Shown here in pieces: positions 54,116-64,000 of a stretch of DNA of 64,000 nucleotides. Made by a program: the position numbers and the translations under genes. The stretch spans positions 15,905,365-15,969,364 of the forward strand of contig NC_087082.1 in assembly GCF_026151205.1 (NCBI RefSeq), in the 5' to 3' direction. Under the pieces are notes generated by a model. That model was given only the letters and a program-made list of their open reading frames with translations, made no database searches and had not been told where the DNA came from. Each line of letters opens with the position of its first letter. Within the stretch, counting starts at the first letter, position 1. This DNA comes from Bolinopsis microptera (Eukaryota; Ctenophora; Tentaculata; Lobata; Bolinopsidae).

Positions 54116-57100
54116 CTAAAGCGGGTCAATGGAATCGTCCAACTCGGAAAGCCCGTTCGAATTAGAGTAATTGTTATCGATCTTCTCTACAACTTCAAAA
54201 TCATGATCTTCTCTTGAATTATTTTCACTACTATTGTTTTGGAAGGTTGAATGTTCGTTGCTGTTATCTTCAATCATGTCTGAGTCTTTTATTGGAGTTG
54301 ATGTTCTGAAATAGAAAAGAAATCATTATGCGTCAAAACAGTATTTTAAGGTTTGAATATGGTACGATGCAAAGCACAAACAAACCAATCAGTCCATGGA
54401 TACAGCATTTATTAAACGAAGAAATCTATTTGTTAGGACTGGTTACATATTATTACTGGTTATGATTATACATGTATTATGTATTATTATGGATAACAAA
54501 TTACATCATATTTATTGCAGATCATACTATTTAATACAACTCATTCGGCAATATTGCACAACTGGCGAGATGCCAATATTTATTGCAGGTGTGATCTCTG
54601 TTACAATTGTTAATCTTCGTACAAGGAATGAGGAATGTAAAATTGGAATGTGTGTATGATGAAGTTTACTGATCAAAATATCTTTTTACACTCCAAGTTT
54701 TAAATCAGGATATCATGAGATCTGCAGTTTTGAGAGTGTGCCAGTAAATTCTTAATTTTGGCTAAAAGTAGTGATGAAATCAAATGAGATACATTTGCAT
54801 CGATCAAAAATTAATGGTAAATTTAAGAAAAAATATCATGTTTCCAGCATTCCGCAAAAAGTTTTAAATCAGAATGTGTGTTCAAATTAAAACTGTGTTT
54901 GAGGTACTTCGATAGCTCAATTTAAGTTACACTACCTTTTATTCAAATTCTCGTGATAGAAGTTGGAGAAAGCAGGAATACCCGTGACCACCTCATACAT
55001 CACTCCACATCTGTAACAATCATTAATACTATGTAAAATCCGACATTTAATATCAAACATAAAAAACCAAACCCCAGGAGCTGGCTGATAACGGCATCAA
55101 ATTTCATCCAAATTGTTATTACCCTTAATTAATTAATTACAAGGAGAAGTCACGTACCGTTTAGGGATATCCTGCATAAACCCCCTCATGCTGTCCCTAA
55201 GACTCTTCTTCTTGTACACTCGCACACACACACGTTTACGTAACACCAGCTCCAGCTCCATCCCGTATGGCAGTGACACATCTACACCAACCTGCAAAGT
55301 AACATAACTGATGATATCTGATGATATCACGTGACATTACAATGCATTACAATACATTACAATGCATGGCATTTTGTAACACTGTACAATGTACATCACG
55401 CATCACAGCTTCAGTGTAGCATTGTGTAAATTGAAGAGGTTGAAGGAAGTTATATGTAGCACTTGAGCCAAATAACAATATACAGATCACACTATCCGTA
55501 GTGCAGCCAACAATATGATAGGGTAATAAAACCCCAATATAAAACCCCAATATAATCTACTTATTCACATCCTCACAACTAAAAGTAGGCTGACAACAGC
55601 TACTGAATGTAACTACAGTTTACCCAGGTGCGGTACATGATAAACTGAGTAGTAGCAAACCCTGTTATACACAAAGGACCCGTGTGTAGTATACACGAGT
55701 GTTTACACAATGCAATTACTAAACAGTAAAGCCAGATTTAGTAGCTTCTTTAGTAAGGAGTCCCCTGGGAGCCAAGTTAATACCATGCTCCAGATCTCTC
55801 TCTCTCTAATAAGCCATCTTATTATTATACATAATACATACTAATTAACATAATACAGTAGACTTGTGGTGGCTACCAGTCATGTTCCACAGAACGGATA
55901 ATTAAGAAGACAGACTGCACATGCACTAAGTGCCCTTTTTAAATGTGCCTTTAACCATAGTGCCGCTTACAAGATCTTGGATCTGACTCCAACTCTGTGT
56001 TTCCTTGAGTTTCTCAGCGGTTAGATATTATCCTCTTGTTCGCTAATTACCAACTTAGTGCCAGCTAATTACCCAGTATCCACTAATAACCAACTAATTA
56101 CCAACTAATTACCCACTAATTACCTACTAATTACCCACTAATTACCTGTAAAGTTAGGTAGATCCTCTGTTCAGGTTCAGTCAGGCAATTCAAACTCTCT
56201 GTCTCGTGAGTGGAGCTGTCCCAAGCGGAGATAGCACAAACTCTGTGCTGGTCGTGTTTTACCTGAGGAGGATAGTACTGTAACACGTTAGATAAATAGT
56301 TAATTAGTTAATTAGATAATTAGTTAATTAGTTAATTAGATAATTAGTTAATTAGTTAAGTGATTTTTAAACATTGTTTATTTAATTGTAAGGCCTGGAT
56401 TTTAACAATTGTATTGTCAAGCTTTTAAGAAATACACGGCACAATTTCTACTTGACTTGACAACAACAATTCCTCTGAGAAAATACTTAAACTTAACTTT
56501 GAGTCAATCTCTCATGATGTAAGTAAACATCCAGACTAACATTCCTTATAATTACTTAAAAGTATGAAATCACAAACACACTTAAAGAAGTCATGCTGTG
56601 AGATCACAAGGACAAGTAAGCTAAATTAACGGTTATTATAACGTCAAGCTAATGCCATCACATAGTGACAGCAGATGGCATTATACACGCACTAGCTACA
56701 TGATACATATTTAGTCTGATAGTAACTTAGTAAAGTGTAGATGCGTGGTCTTACACGTATTACCAAGCATGACTGAGGCCGTTACATGATGCATAGTTTA
56801 CATAGCGGAATAGTTGCAGCTCCCTTACTCAGTAAGGTTAAATAGTTCTGGGTTGTGAGATGTGCGGTATTGTGCGGTAATGCGCGGTATTGTGCGACAA
56901 TGTGCGGTATTGTGCGGTAATGTGCGGTAATGTGAGACTGGTGAGTGGTGAGGTATACTACTGTTATTACTAGAGAATAGTACTGTCTTTAGGCAGGCGT
57001 AGAGAAGAGAATGCTTACAATTCGAGTCATACGTGAGCATCAATCCAACATATTTAAATTGGATGATTCCTAATTATTTGATTGAATTAGATTAATAAGT

Positions 57101-59923
57101 TAAGAAAAATGAGAAGTGTAATCAATACAAGGCTAGATCAATAACTAAGGATAATTATAATGGTACTAAATTAAGGAGTAAGGGTAGTAAGATAATTGGA
57201 TAATTAAGCGTAGTAATATTATGATGAAATTAACTACTGAAAAGTAGGCTTACGGGAATTTATAATATGGTACATAACATAGCAAGATGACAACTAAAAT
57301 AACAACAAACTAACTGTAGTGAGTCTGATCATCTGGTTAGGATCCTGACCACTAACATTGCTCCTCTCCCGATAACAATCCTGTTTTTAGGGTTCTGTCT
57401 CAGCTGCTCGTTGACGTCTGCAAACAAGGTGGGTATACGGGACTCCATACCCTGGGGGACAGGGCGCGTGTCTCGTGCACCTGGTACACCGGAGTTCTCT
57501 TTAGGAAGGAGCACTGCATCACGCTCACGCAGTAATCTGGCAGGAATGTTGCGTTAATAATTGGTAGTCAGGATAAAATACTTAAGTCTGTCTCCGGCAC
57601 AGACTAAATAAACAAATATTCAATATACAGGGCGGGCCAGGATTAATTTCACGTACTGAAGAGCAATATCTTGTTTCTCTTATTACTATAGAGTGAGTAC
57701 TCATACGTGAACATAGCTACATTTAGGAGTATAAAAGCGGTGCCAGCCAATTTAAGCGCCCTAATCATCTCGCACACACATAATCATTAACTTCATGAAT
57801 AATAAAAGTATCCTGCACACAGACCACACAGTATACACACAGTATGAGTATACACAGTATCCACACAGACCTGATCCACTCCTCCAGAAGTTTCCCCCTC
57901 TCCTCCTCCTCCTCCTCTGTGAGAGCCTCCTTCTCTGTGAGGCGGTGCAGTTGTTCTCCTATCCTGTTCTGGACTGACTCAAGCGCTTCACTCCACGCAC
58001 ACCGCAGCTTTAGCAGATCCTGGGAGAAGAGAGTTTTAATATTATGTGCTGTGTCAACTATCTGTTAGTTCATGACTGGGAGGAATTGTTTCAATTAGTT
58101 TTCACGTGAAACTGTCAACACTTTCAGTATCTGTTTCAAGACTTGGGACAGAGCAGCAGAGCTGTACATGATTTGTTATTCGTCATGATATCATGTCGAA
58201 TGTTCAGCGTGTTTGGTACTACTTGTAATGTACAGATATTACATGTATTATAAGGTATTACTTGTGTTTGGTATCAGACTAAACTGTTTCTCTGATACTG
58301 AAATATATATTAAATCGCTACGTATAAGCACTAAGCGATCCGTCATCCGAGGGACCGAGTAGCAAGATTGAAGAAACTACATAATATACACCTGTAGTTA
58401 TGAAGGCTAAGTAGCAATTAAAATGAGCTGTCAGGAAACAGGCACACACTACATTTATTGTACGGAAATAGAGTATTTAGTAGGCTGTTTGTCTCCACAA
58501 TAAGTAATTGCAATAAGATTGGATTGTGAGGTATTTATAGTCAAACTCACATTCAACGAGCTTGTCAATATAATGGTGTCTCAAGAAAATGTTATTATAT
58601 TCTACTCCGAAATCCGAATATATAGAATATATTATATTGCCGATTACGCGTTTTAAAAGGATCACCTTATCGAATTGGCACATTCACCACTAATAACAGG
58701 AATTATTTAAATCCTATTTTACTTCAACTATGATCATTCTATTCGAAACCTTCCACAGCAATGCAAGAGATCCCTAATTAACAAAACAAAAAATTGTCTA
58801 TTGATTAATTAATTATTACATATAATTAACTACAAACCTCGTTCTGGTAACTGTCGAGAGCGGGCTGATGTCTGGTTTGAGTGTGGACGTTGCCGATGCT
58901 AATACTGCTGATGCTCTTACAGGCGATGTTACCTCCTGCCCCAACAGGTAACACTCGCACTAGGATACGGCGGGATAACCCCTGTCGTAGCTGAAAGGGG
59001 AGTGTTAAATGAGGTTAAGTGAGGCAAAGGGGAGTGTTAAATGAGGTTAAGTGAGGCAAAGGGGAGTGTTAAACGAGGTTAAGCGAGGCGAAGGGGAGTG
59101 CTATTCTAGAAGTTTTGTTATTAGATCGTGAACGTACAGCTCAGATAATAGTTTGATTTGAAAAAGAGATTAGAGTCAAATAGCGGGTCTCATAGTTAGT
59201 ATCATTGTTTATACTGTTATATCCGGTTATTATATGTTATATAACAGTATTATGCACACAAGGAAATAGTTTAGACGATAACATTCAGGTTAGAGTTGAT
59301 AAAACGTAAGGTATTTGGTTTGTTGTCTCTGGTATGTTGATATTTTAAGGTAAAACGCCCTTCTTGATGACAGATATCACAATTAATATCGTAAAGGTAT
59401 GGGAATAAAACTGGAGGCAAGTGTGATATTTGAATATAAAGGTACTGAAACTAAGTTTAACTTAGCCTTCGGCCGGACACTAAACTTCAAGTCTGGTAAC
59501 TCAGCTTTGAGCAAAGAAACTGAGATTTAAATTTAATATGATATAGTCCTCGGTCCACGTTTACAATAATCACGAAGATACATTTTATTTGATCGCTATC
59601 AGATCAAACCACGCATTTACGTTAGGCAATTAGAAAAAAGTTTACAAGAAAATTTCTTGTAAACATTTTTCTAATTGCCTAATGTAAATGCGTGGTTTGA
59701 TCTGATAGCGATCAAATAAAATTTATGCGTATTGGTCTGCATTTAATGCAGACCAATACGCATACATTTTAATGAGATTACAAAGTGAAGAATAAAAATG
59801 AAAGAATTACCAGAGTAACTCTAAAATGTAAAGTTTTACCTGGTAAATACCGCCAGTCTTGATATCATTCCTCTCCTGGACCTCTACTGCTGAGTATATC
59901 CCGTTATCGTTTATCTCCAATAT
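54116..59923 (-). CDS. KIF13-like: KIF13-like kinesin-3, C-terminal eight exons
   Basis: Exons in minus order: 59840-59923, 58838-58990, 57871-58019, 57350-57536, 56146-56277, 55158-55291, 54936-55010, 54116-54305; all GT-AG and in phase, 367 codons plus stop. The order of motifs matches KIF13 tails: 'DNGIYSAVEV' and 'TGGIYQ-LRQGLSRRI', 'SISIGNVHTQT' and 'DSYQNEDL', a charged helix, 'LRERDAVLLPKENSGVPGAR' and 'GMESRIPTLFADVN', 'ISAWDSSTHET', 'MELELVLRKRVCVRVYKKK', 'CGVMYEVVTGIPA'. Kinesin-3 motors carry membrane cargo along microtubules. The last exon is a short acidic Asn/Ser-rich tail ('DSDMIEDNSNEHS', ending 'LDDSIDPL'); there is no CAP-Gly domain of the KIF13B type, and the tail is far shorter than in vertebrates. 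Motor and FHA domains are not in the window. The preceding protein segment lies on the opposite strand at 27495-29008. Confidence 0.85.
56046..56145. repeat. Tandem 'CTAATTACCCA' repeats
   Basis: About eight 10-11 bp units run up to the donor of the 56146-56277 kinesin exon; a related 'TAATTAGTTAAT' array lies at 56296-56358 on the other side. Both are intronic. Confidence 0.7.
56296..56358. repeat. 'TTAATTAGTTAATTAGATAA' repeats
   Basis: Simple AT-rich tandem repeat just upstream of the kinesin exon acceptor. Confidence 0.7.
58994..59100. repeat. 32-bp tandem repeat (3.3 copies) abutting a kinesin acceptor
   Basis: Units start at 58994, 59026 and 59058. On the gene strand each holds 'ACTTAAC' (branch-point-like) and a pyrimidine tract 'CACTCCCCTTT', so the acceptor at 58991-58993 is preceded by three copies of its own splicing signals. 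Confidence 0.75.
59581..59724. repeat. Large near-perfect palindrome (foldback), ~71-bp arms
   Basis: Arms from TTTTATTTGATCGCTATCAG (59583) to ACAAGAAA, then the complement from 59652 to 59724 with only a few mismatches and no real loop. It lies in the kinesin intron upstream of 58838-58990. Confidence 0.85.
59725..59763. repeat. 39-bp perfect palindrome adjoining the foldback
   Basis: ATGCGTATTGGTCTGCAT, centre TTA, then the exact complement. It touches the previous palindrome. Confidence 0.85.
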
Positions 59924-60189
59924 CTGGAATTTAATAGGAATGTAAACAACAATGTATTGAGGAATGTACTTAACAATAAACATGGATTAGATGAATATTT
60001 TATGTTTACACTGAACGAATATTACACGCCTGTGCACCTAAGATCAGTGCACCTAAGATGGCAGTTTTAAATCCACAGCCAGGATCTTATCGAATATTCA
60101 AGTCAATTATCAAGTAGAGTTCAATAACCAGGAATTGTAGTTCTGGTGTTTAATTATAATACTGTATCTGACAGTACTGTGGAATGACG

Positions 60190-61220
60190 AACAACACGCC
60201 ATTCTCCTTTAAAAGGTTTTTTAACCGTTTTTTTAACACTTCTAACGGGTTTTAACGAAATTTTTTTAATACAAAAAGAAACCAGGAAGATAAAAATTTT
60301 TCGCGCCCCTAACAAACAAAAAGATACACTTTCCCCCTGTGGCGGGTGTTAAAATGAAAAATCCACTGAAATTCTTGACCGAAAACTTCCGACTTGAAAA
60401 ACTAAAGTCTTTCTATTAACAGTGAAAAAAAGACGTCCCAACATGTAAAAATTCTAAAACTTGGGATAAAATTTTAAGTTTGTGGGGAAAAGTTTTACGC
60501 CAATAACACCTTTATTAACGGGAACGACGCCCTGTGGCTTACACCCCGAAAAATTCAGTCACAAAGAGCCTTAAAAAATTTTCTTTCAAATGAAATTTTT
60601 TAAATTACTTTGATTTAAAGTAAAATGTAATTACATAGTGCCATGAATGTTTGGGGGGAAAAAACCTTTCCCTTTTCAAAATGTCTTTACGAGCTTATTC
60701 GCATCATGATTACGGGATTAGTTATTTGTGGGTTAATTTTAAATTTCCTTAATGTTACTTTTTTAGGATACCACACCATTATTTTCTATGTTAAACAAAT
60801 AACTTTACCAATTTCCTACTTGAGCAAAAAGACAAAGCTTTTCATCTGAAAATTCCGCCTACACACCCCAACAAACTCCCATTTTCTACACCCCACTTCC
60901 ACACCACTTTCAAAATTTTCAAAATATTACCCTTTTCCCCCGGGACTAAGGAGCCCCACTAGTTCACCCACCTCACACAACACACCTGTCCACTTGGGAC
61001 TTTCCCACACCACACTGAAAGAAAGAGGGCAATGTTATAAACACTCCACAGCAGTGAATTTTTTAAATTTTTTCCAAATTTTTTCCTTTTAGGTAAAAAC
61101 ACACAAACTATGTCTTTATGTTGTGAAACAACGGTTCTATTATTGCCCCCGGGGAAAGGAAAACCGCGCGGGTTAAGGGTTTTTTTGAAAAAAAGCTCCC
61201 TCTGGAGAACTGTCTGCATT
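60190..61220. other. Rough, homopolymer-rich block without gene
   Basis: Dense runs of A, T, C and G, such as 'AAAAAACCTTTCCC' and 'TTTTTCCAAATTTTTTCC', look like low-quality read ends. Short frames here are not supported. It lies where upstream exons of the minus-strand kinesin gene would be expected. Confidence 0.5.
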
Positions 61221-62237
61221 TACACGTTGTAAAGCGTTGTTGAGGAGTAACTAGGGTAATTACCACTGTTTCACAAGTCAATTAAGTGATTAAGTGATTA
61301 CACACGCAGAAGGTCCTGTGGTGTTTTCTGTCGTTGTTGTGTAAAATGTGATCTATTTATAGACGATCTGAGAGATGTTAAAACTAAGTTCATAAGTATT
61401 ACTAACAATAACATACCGTAACTAACGATAACATAGCGTAACTAACCTCTAGGATATATAATAATCACAGTATAACGGAGCCTCTTATCGAACAAATAAT
61501 ATTGACACGGATATTAACTCATAAAGTCTATGGAAGATCAACTAATTGTGAGTTCTTGTAAAGTATTGCGTAGTTCGAGCTGCTCAGTCTCCCAAGATAA
61601 CAATATTCATCTCAGTAAGTGCACTACAAATTATACCAAAAAACGGTTTATCTTTTCTACATAGTACATACAGTATTACATTGTATTGCTATGATAATGG
61701 TAGGACTTTGTGTATAAAATGTATAAAATGTACAATGTCACTAATTCTTTGTAAACATGTTATTATCAACAGTATAACCTCTAGCTACCAGACCTCTTGG
61801 TGAAAAGCAATCATGGAGAAGTGTGGTAGATCAACGACAATAAATTTTTTGACAGACAGGACAGCGAGATACTTCGTCATCAAAGTTGTTTGGTAATTTA
61901 TGGAGGTAGAATTAACATTAACAGATGAAAAATTGGGGAGAGGAAACAAGCCCGGTAAAATGTAAATGAAGTGGCCTGGTAATTAAAGCCCATACTTGTG
62001 CAGGAGGTGCATTTTGCTCTAAGGTTTTTTTAAACATATTTGATAGATTTACAGATCTGGCTTGACAAAAATTTTCAGAAACATCATGTTGCCGGGAAGC
62101 AAAAAATCCGATGAGTTTTTAGGGGGGTGGGGTAGGGGGTTTGAGGGGGGTTGGGAAGGGTTGTCACAATGACGAGAAATTTTTTGCAAAAAATTAAACA
62201 ATCTTTATTTGTTGATATTATTAACCCCCGTTGCCTA
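61221..62237. other. Intergenic, no gene recognised
   Basis: AT-rich with no supported exon. 'ACTAACGATAACATA(C/G)CGTA' is repeated near 61400-61440. Confidence 0.35.
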
Positions 62238-64000
62238 GAGTGGTGGGTCTGCACTTGAGGAAGAGTGGGTCTGGCCGCTAGAATTGGTGGTCTGCAATCT
62301 AGAAGTGGGTCTGGCAAACCAGAATGGTGGGTCTACAATCTAGAAGTGGGTCTGGGCAACCAGAATGATGGGTCTGTACCCTTAAAGAGTGGTCTGACAA
62401 CCAGAGTGGTGGGTGTGCACTTGAGAATAGTGGGTCCTGGCAGCTAGAATGGTGGGTATGCAATCTAGAAGTGGGTCTGTTAACCAGAATTGTGGGTCAA
62501 CACCCTTGAATCGAAGAGTGGGTCTGACAACCAGAATGGTGGGTCTGCACTTGAGAAGAGTGGTTCTTGCGGCTGGAATGGTGGGTCTGCAATCTAGAAG
62601 TTGGTCTAGCAACCAGAATTGTGGATCTGCAATCGAGAATGATGAGTCTTCACTCTAGAAGAGTGGGTTCTTCTGACAACCAAATAGTGGGTCTGCACTT
62701 GAGAAGATGTGGGTCAGGCGGCTGGAATGGTGGGGTCTGCAATCTAGAAGTTGGTTCTAGCAACAGAATTTTGGATCTGCATTCGAGAATAATAAGTCCT
62801 TCACTGAGAAGAGTGGGTCTGGCAGCTAAGAATGTTGGGTATGCAATCTATAAGTGGGTCTGGCAACCAGAACGGTGGGTCTGCAGTCTGCACCCTTAAA
62901 GAGGTGGGTCTGACAAACCAGAGTGGTAGATCTGCACTTGAGAAGAGTGGGTCCTGGCCAGCGGAATGGTGGGTCTGCAATCTAGAAGGTGGTCTGGCAA
63001 CCAGAATGGTGGGGTGGTACGTACACCCTTGAAGAGTGGGTCCTGACAACCCGATGGTGGGTCTGGACTTGAGAATGATGGGGTCTTGCAGCTGGAATGG
63101 TAGGTCCTGCAATCTAGAAGTTGGTCTGGCAAACCAGAATGGTGGTGTACGTACACCCTTGAAGAGTGGGGGTCTGACAACCAGAGTGGTGGGTCTGGAC
63201 TTGAGAAGAGTGGGTCTGGCAGCTGGAATGGTGGGTCCTGCAATCTAGAAGTTGGTCTGGCAACCAGAAATGGTGGGTGTACGTACACCCTTGAAGAGTT
63301 AGTCTGACAACCCGAGTGGTGGGGTCTACACTTGAGAAGAGTTGGTCGGCGGCTAGAAGGTAGGGTCTGCGATCTAAAAGTGGGTTCTTGCAGCCAGAAT
63401 GGTGGATCTGCACTTGAGAAGAGTGGGTCTGGTGCAGTCTGCACCCTTAAAGAGTGGGTCTGACAACCAGAGTGGTAGATCTGCACTTGAGGATTAGTGG
63501 GTTTCTGGCAGCTGGAATGGTGGGTCTGCAATCTATAAGTGAGTCTGGCAGCTAGAATTTAGTGGGTCTGAAATCTAGAAGTGGGTCTTGCAACATGAAT
63601 GTGGGTCTGCACCCTTGAAGAGTGGGTCTGGCCAATCAGAAAGGTACGTTCTACTACTCTAGAAGAGTGGGTCTGGCAACCAGAATGGTGAATTTTCGCC
63701 CTAGAAGGGTGAGTCTGGAAACCAGAAAAGGGTGGGTCTACAATCTGGAATAGTGGGTCTGGCAACCAGAATTGCGGGGTCTGCATTCTAGAATAGTGGA
63801 TCTTCACTCTAGAGAGTGGGCCTGGCAACCAAATGGTAAGTCACACTCTGTCACCAGATTTGGGGGTCTATAAACTAGAATAAAGGAGATATGGCTACCA
63901 GAATTGTGGGGTTTGGACACCCGAATGGGGGGTCCTTCACTCTAGAATAATAGTCTGGTGGGTCTACACTTTAGAAAAGATGGGTCTGGCAACTAGATTG
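62238..64000. repeat. ~41-bp minisatellite reaching the window end
   Basis: The unit is two related ~20-bp halves: (A)GTGGGTCTGGCAACCAGAAT and GGTGGGTCTGCAATCTAGAA, with variants 'CACTTGAGAAG' and 'CACCCTTGAAG' in the second half. About 40 copies. Indels are frequent, so all open frames in it (both strands) are artefacts. The array continues beyond 64000. Confidence 0.9.

Noticed and set aside
60959-61219. Minus-strand frame with 'TTTCTTTCAG' acceptor, considered as the missing kinesin exon
   Set aside because: The peptide after the acceptor ('VVWESPKWTGVLCE') does not match the expected KIF13 segment, and the sequence is unreliable.
62084-63828. Open frames of 60-211 codons on both strands near the window end
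   Set aside because: All lie inside the ~41-bp minisatellite and repeat the same words; no domain or codon structure.

Overview
This is nuclear DNA from an invertebrate animal. It is AT-rich (roughly one third G+C by eye), its genes are split by short GT-AG introns of about 0.1-1.2 kb, and it carries animal-type genes (kinesin-3/KIF13, eIF4G, BTB, EF-hand) among LINE, PIF/Harbinger and small non-autonomous DNA transposons. I cannot name the species; a cnidarian-, ctenophore- or placozoan-like genome would fit. Several stretches (23.2-24.4, 28.9-30.1, 60.2-61.2 and 62.2-64 kb) are full of single-base indels and look poorly sequenced or assembled, so frameshifts there are weak evidence of gene death.

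Layout. 0-3.3 kb: a CR1/L2-like LINE with one in-frame stop. 3.7-4.2 kb: the broken end of a second retroelement family. 5.5-15.6 kb: three tandem, apparently intact BTB-domain genes with identical exon plans; the first carries a 1.9-kb non-autonomous DNA transposon in an intron. 15.8-16.1 kb: a 48-bp satellite. 16-22.5 kb: mostly featureless. 22.5-26.5 kb: two degraded EF-hand gene copies, one with a 1.2-kb minisatellite built from its own exon/intron junction. 27.5-29.0 kb: a KIF13-like fragment on the + strand. 29.2-30.1 kb: the 48-bp satellite again. 30.6-41.8 kb: exon 1 of a fourth BTB gene (minus strand) split by a 10.9-kb PIF/Harbinger element, which itself contains a full-length LINE. 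42.7-45.4 kb: minus-strand eIF4G exons over the MIF4G domain. 45.4-50.8 kb: three truncated retroelements, one with a clear 15-bp target duplication. 52.2-53.8 kb: a second DNA transposon of the same type as the one in the BTB array. 54.1-59.9 kb: eight minus-strand exons forming the C-terminal part of a KIF13-like kinesin. 62.2-64 kb: another minisatellite running off the window.

Most notable: (i) the BTB genes contain in-phase 36-nt mini-exons, each coding one copy of a 12-residue '(I/V)QTDE(V/I)KTG' cassette duplicated from the end of exon 2, placed before an unrecognised C-terminal domain; (ii) the + strand KIF13 fragment and the minus-strand KIF13 tail are consecutive parts of one protein in opposite orientations, with repeats or poor sequence at both junctions, so about 31 kb between them is either truly inverted or mis-oriented in assembly; (iii) two distinct small transposons share a GGAC-RYGTTCA terminus and 4-bp target duplications.
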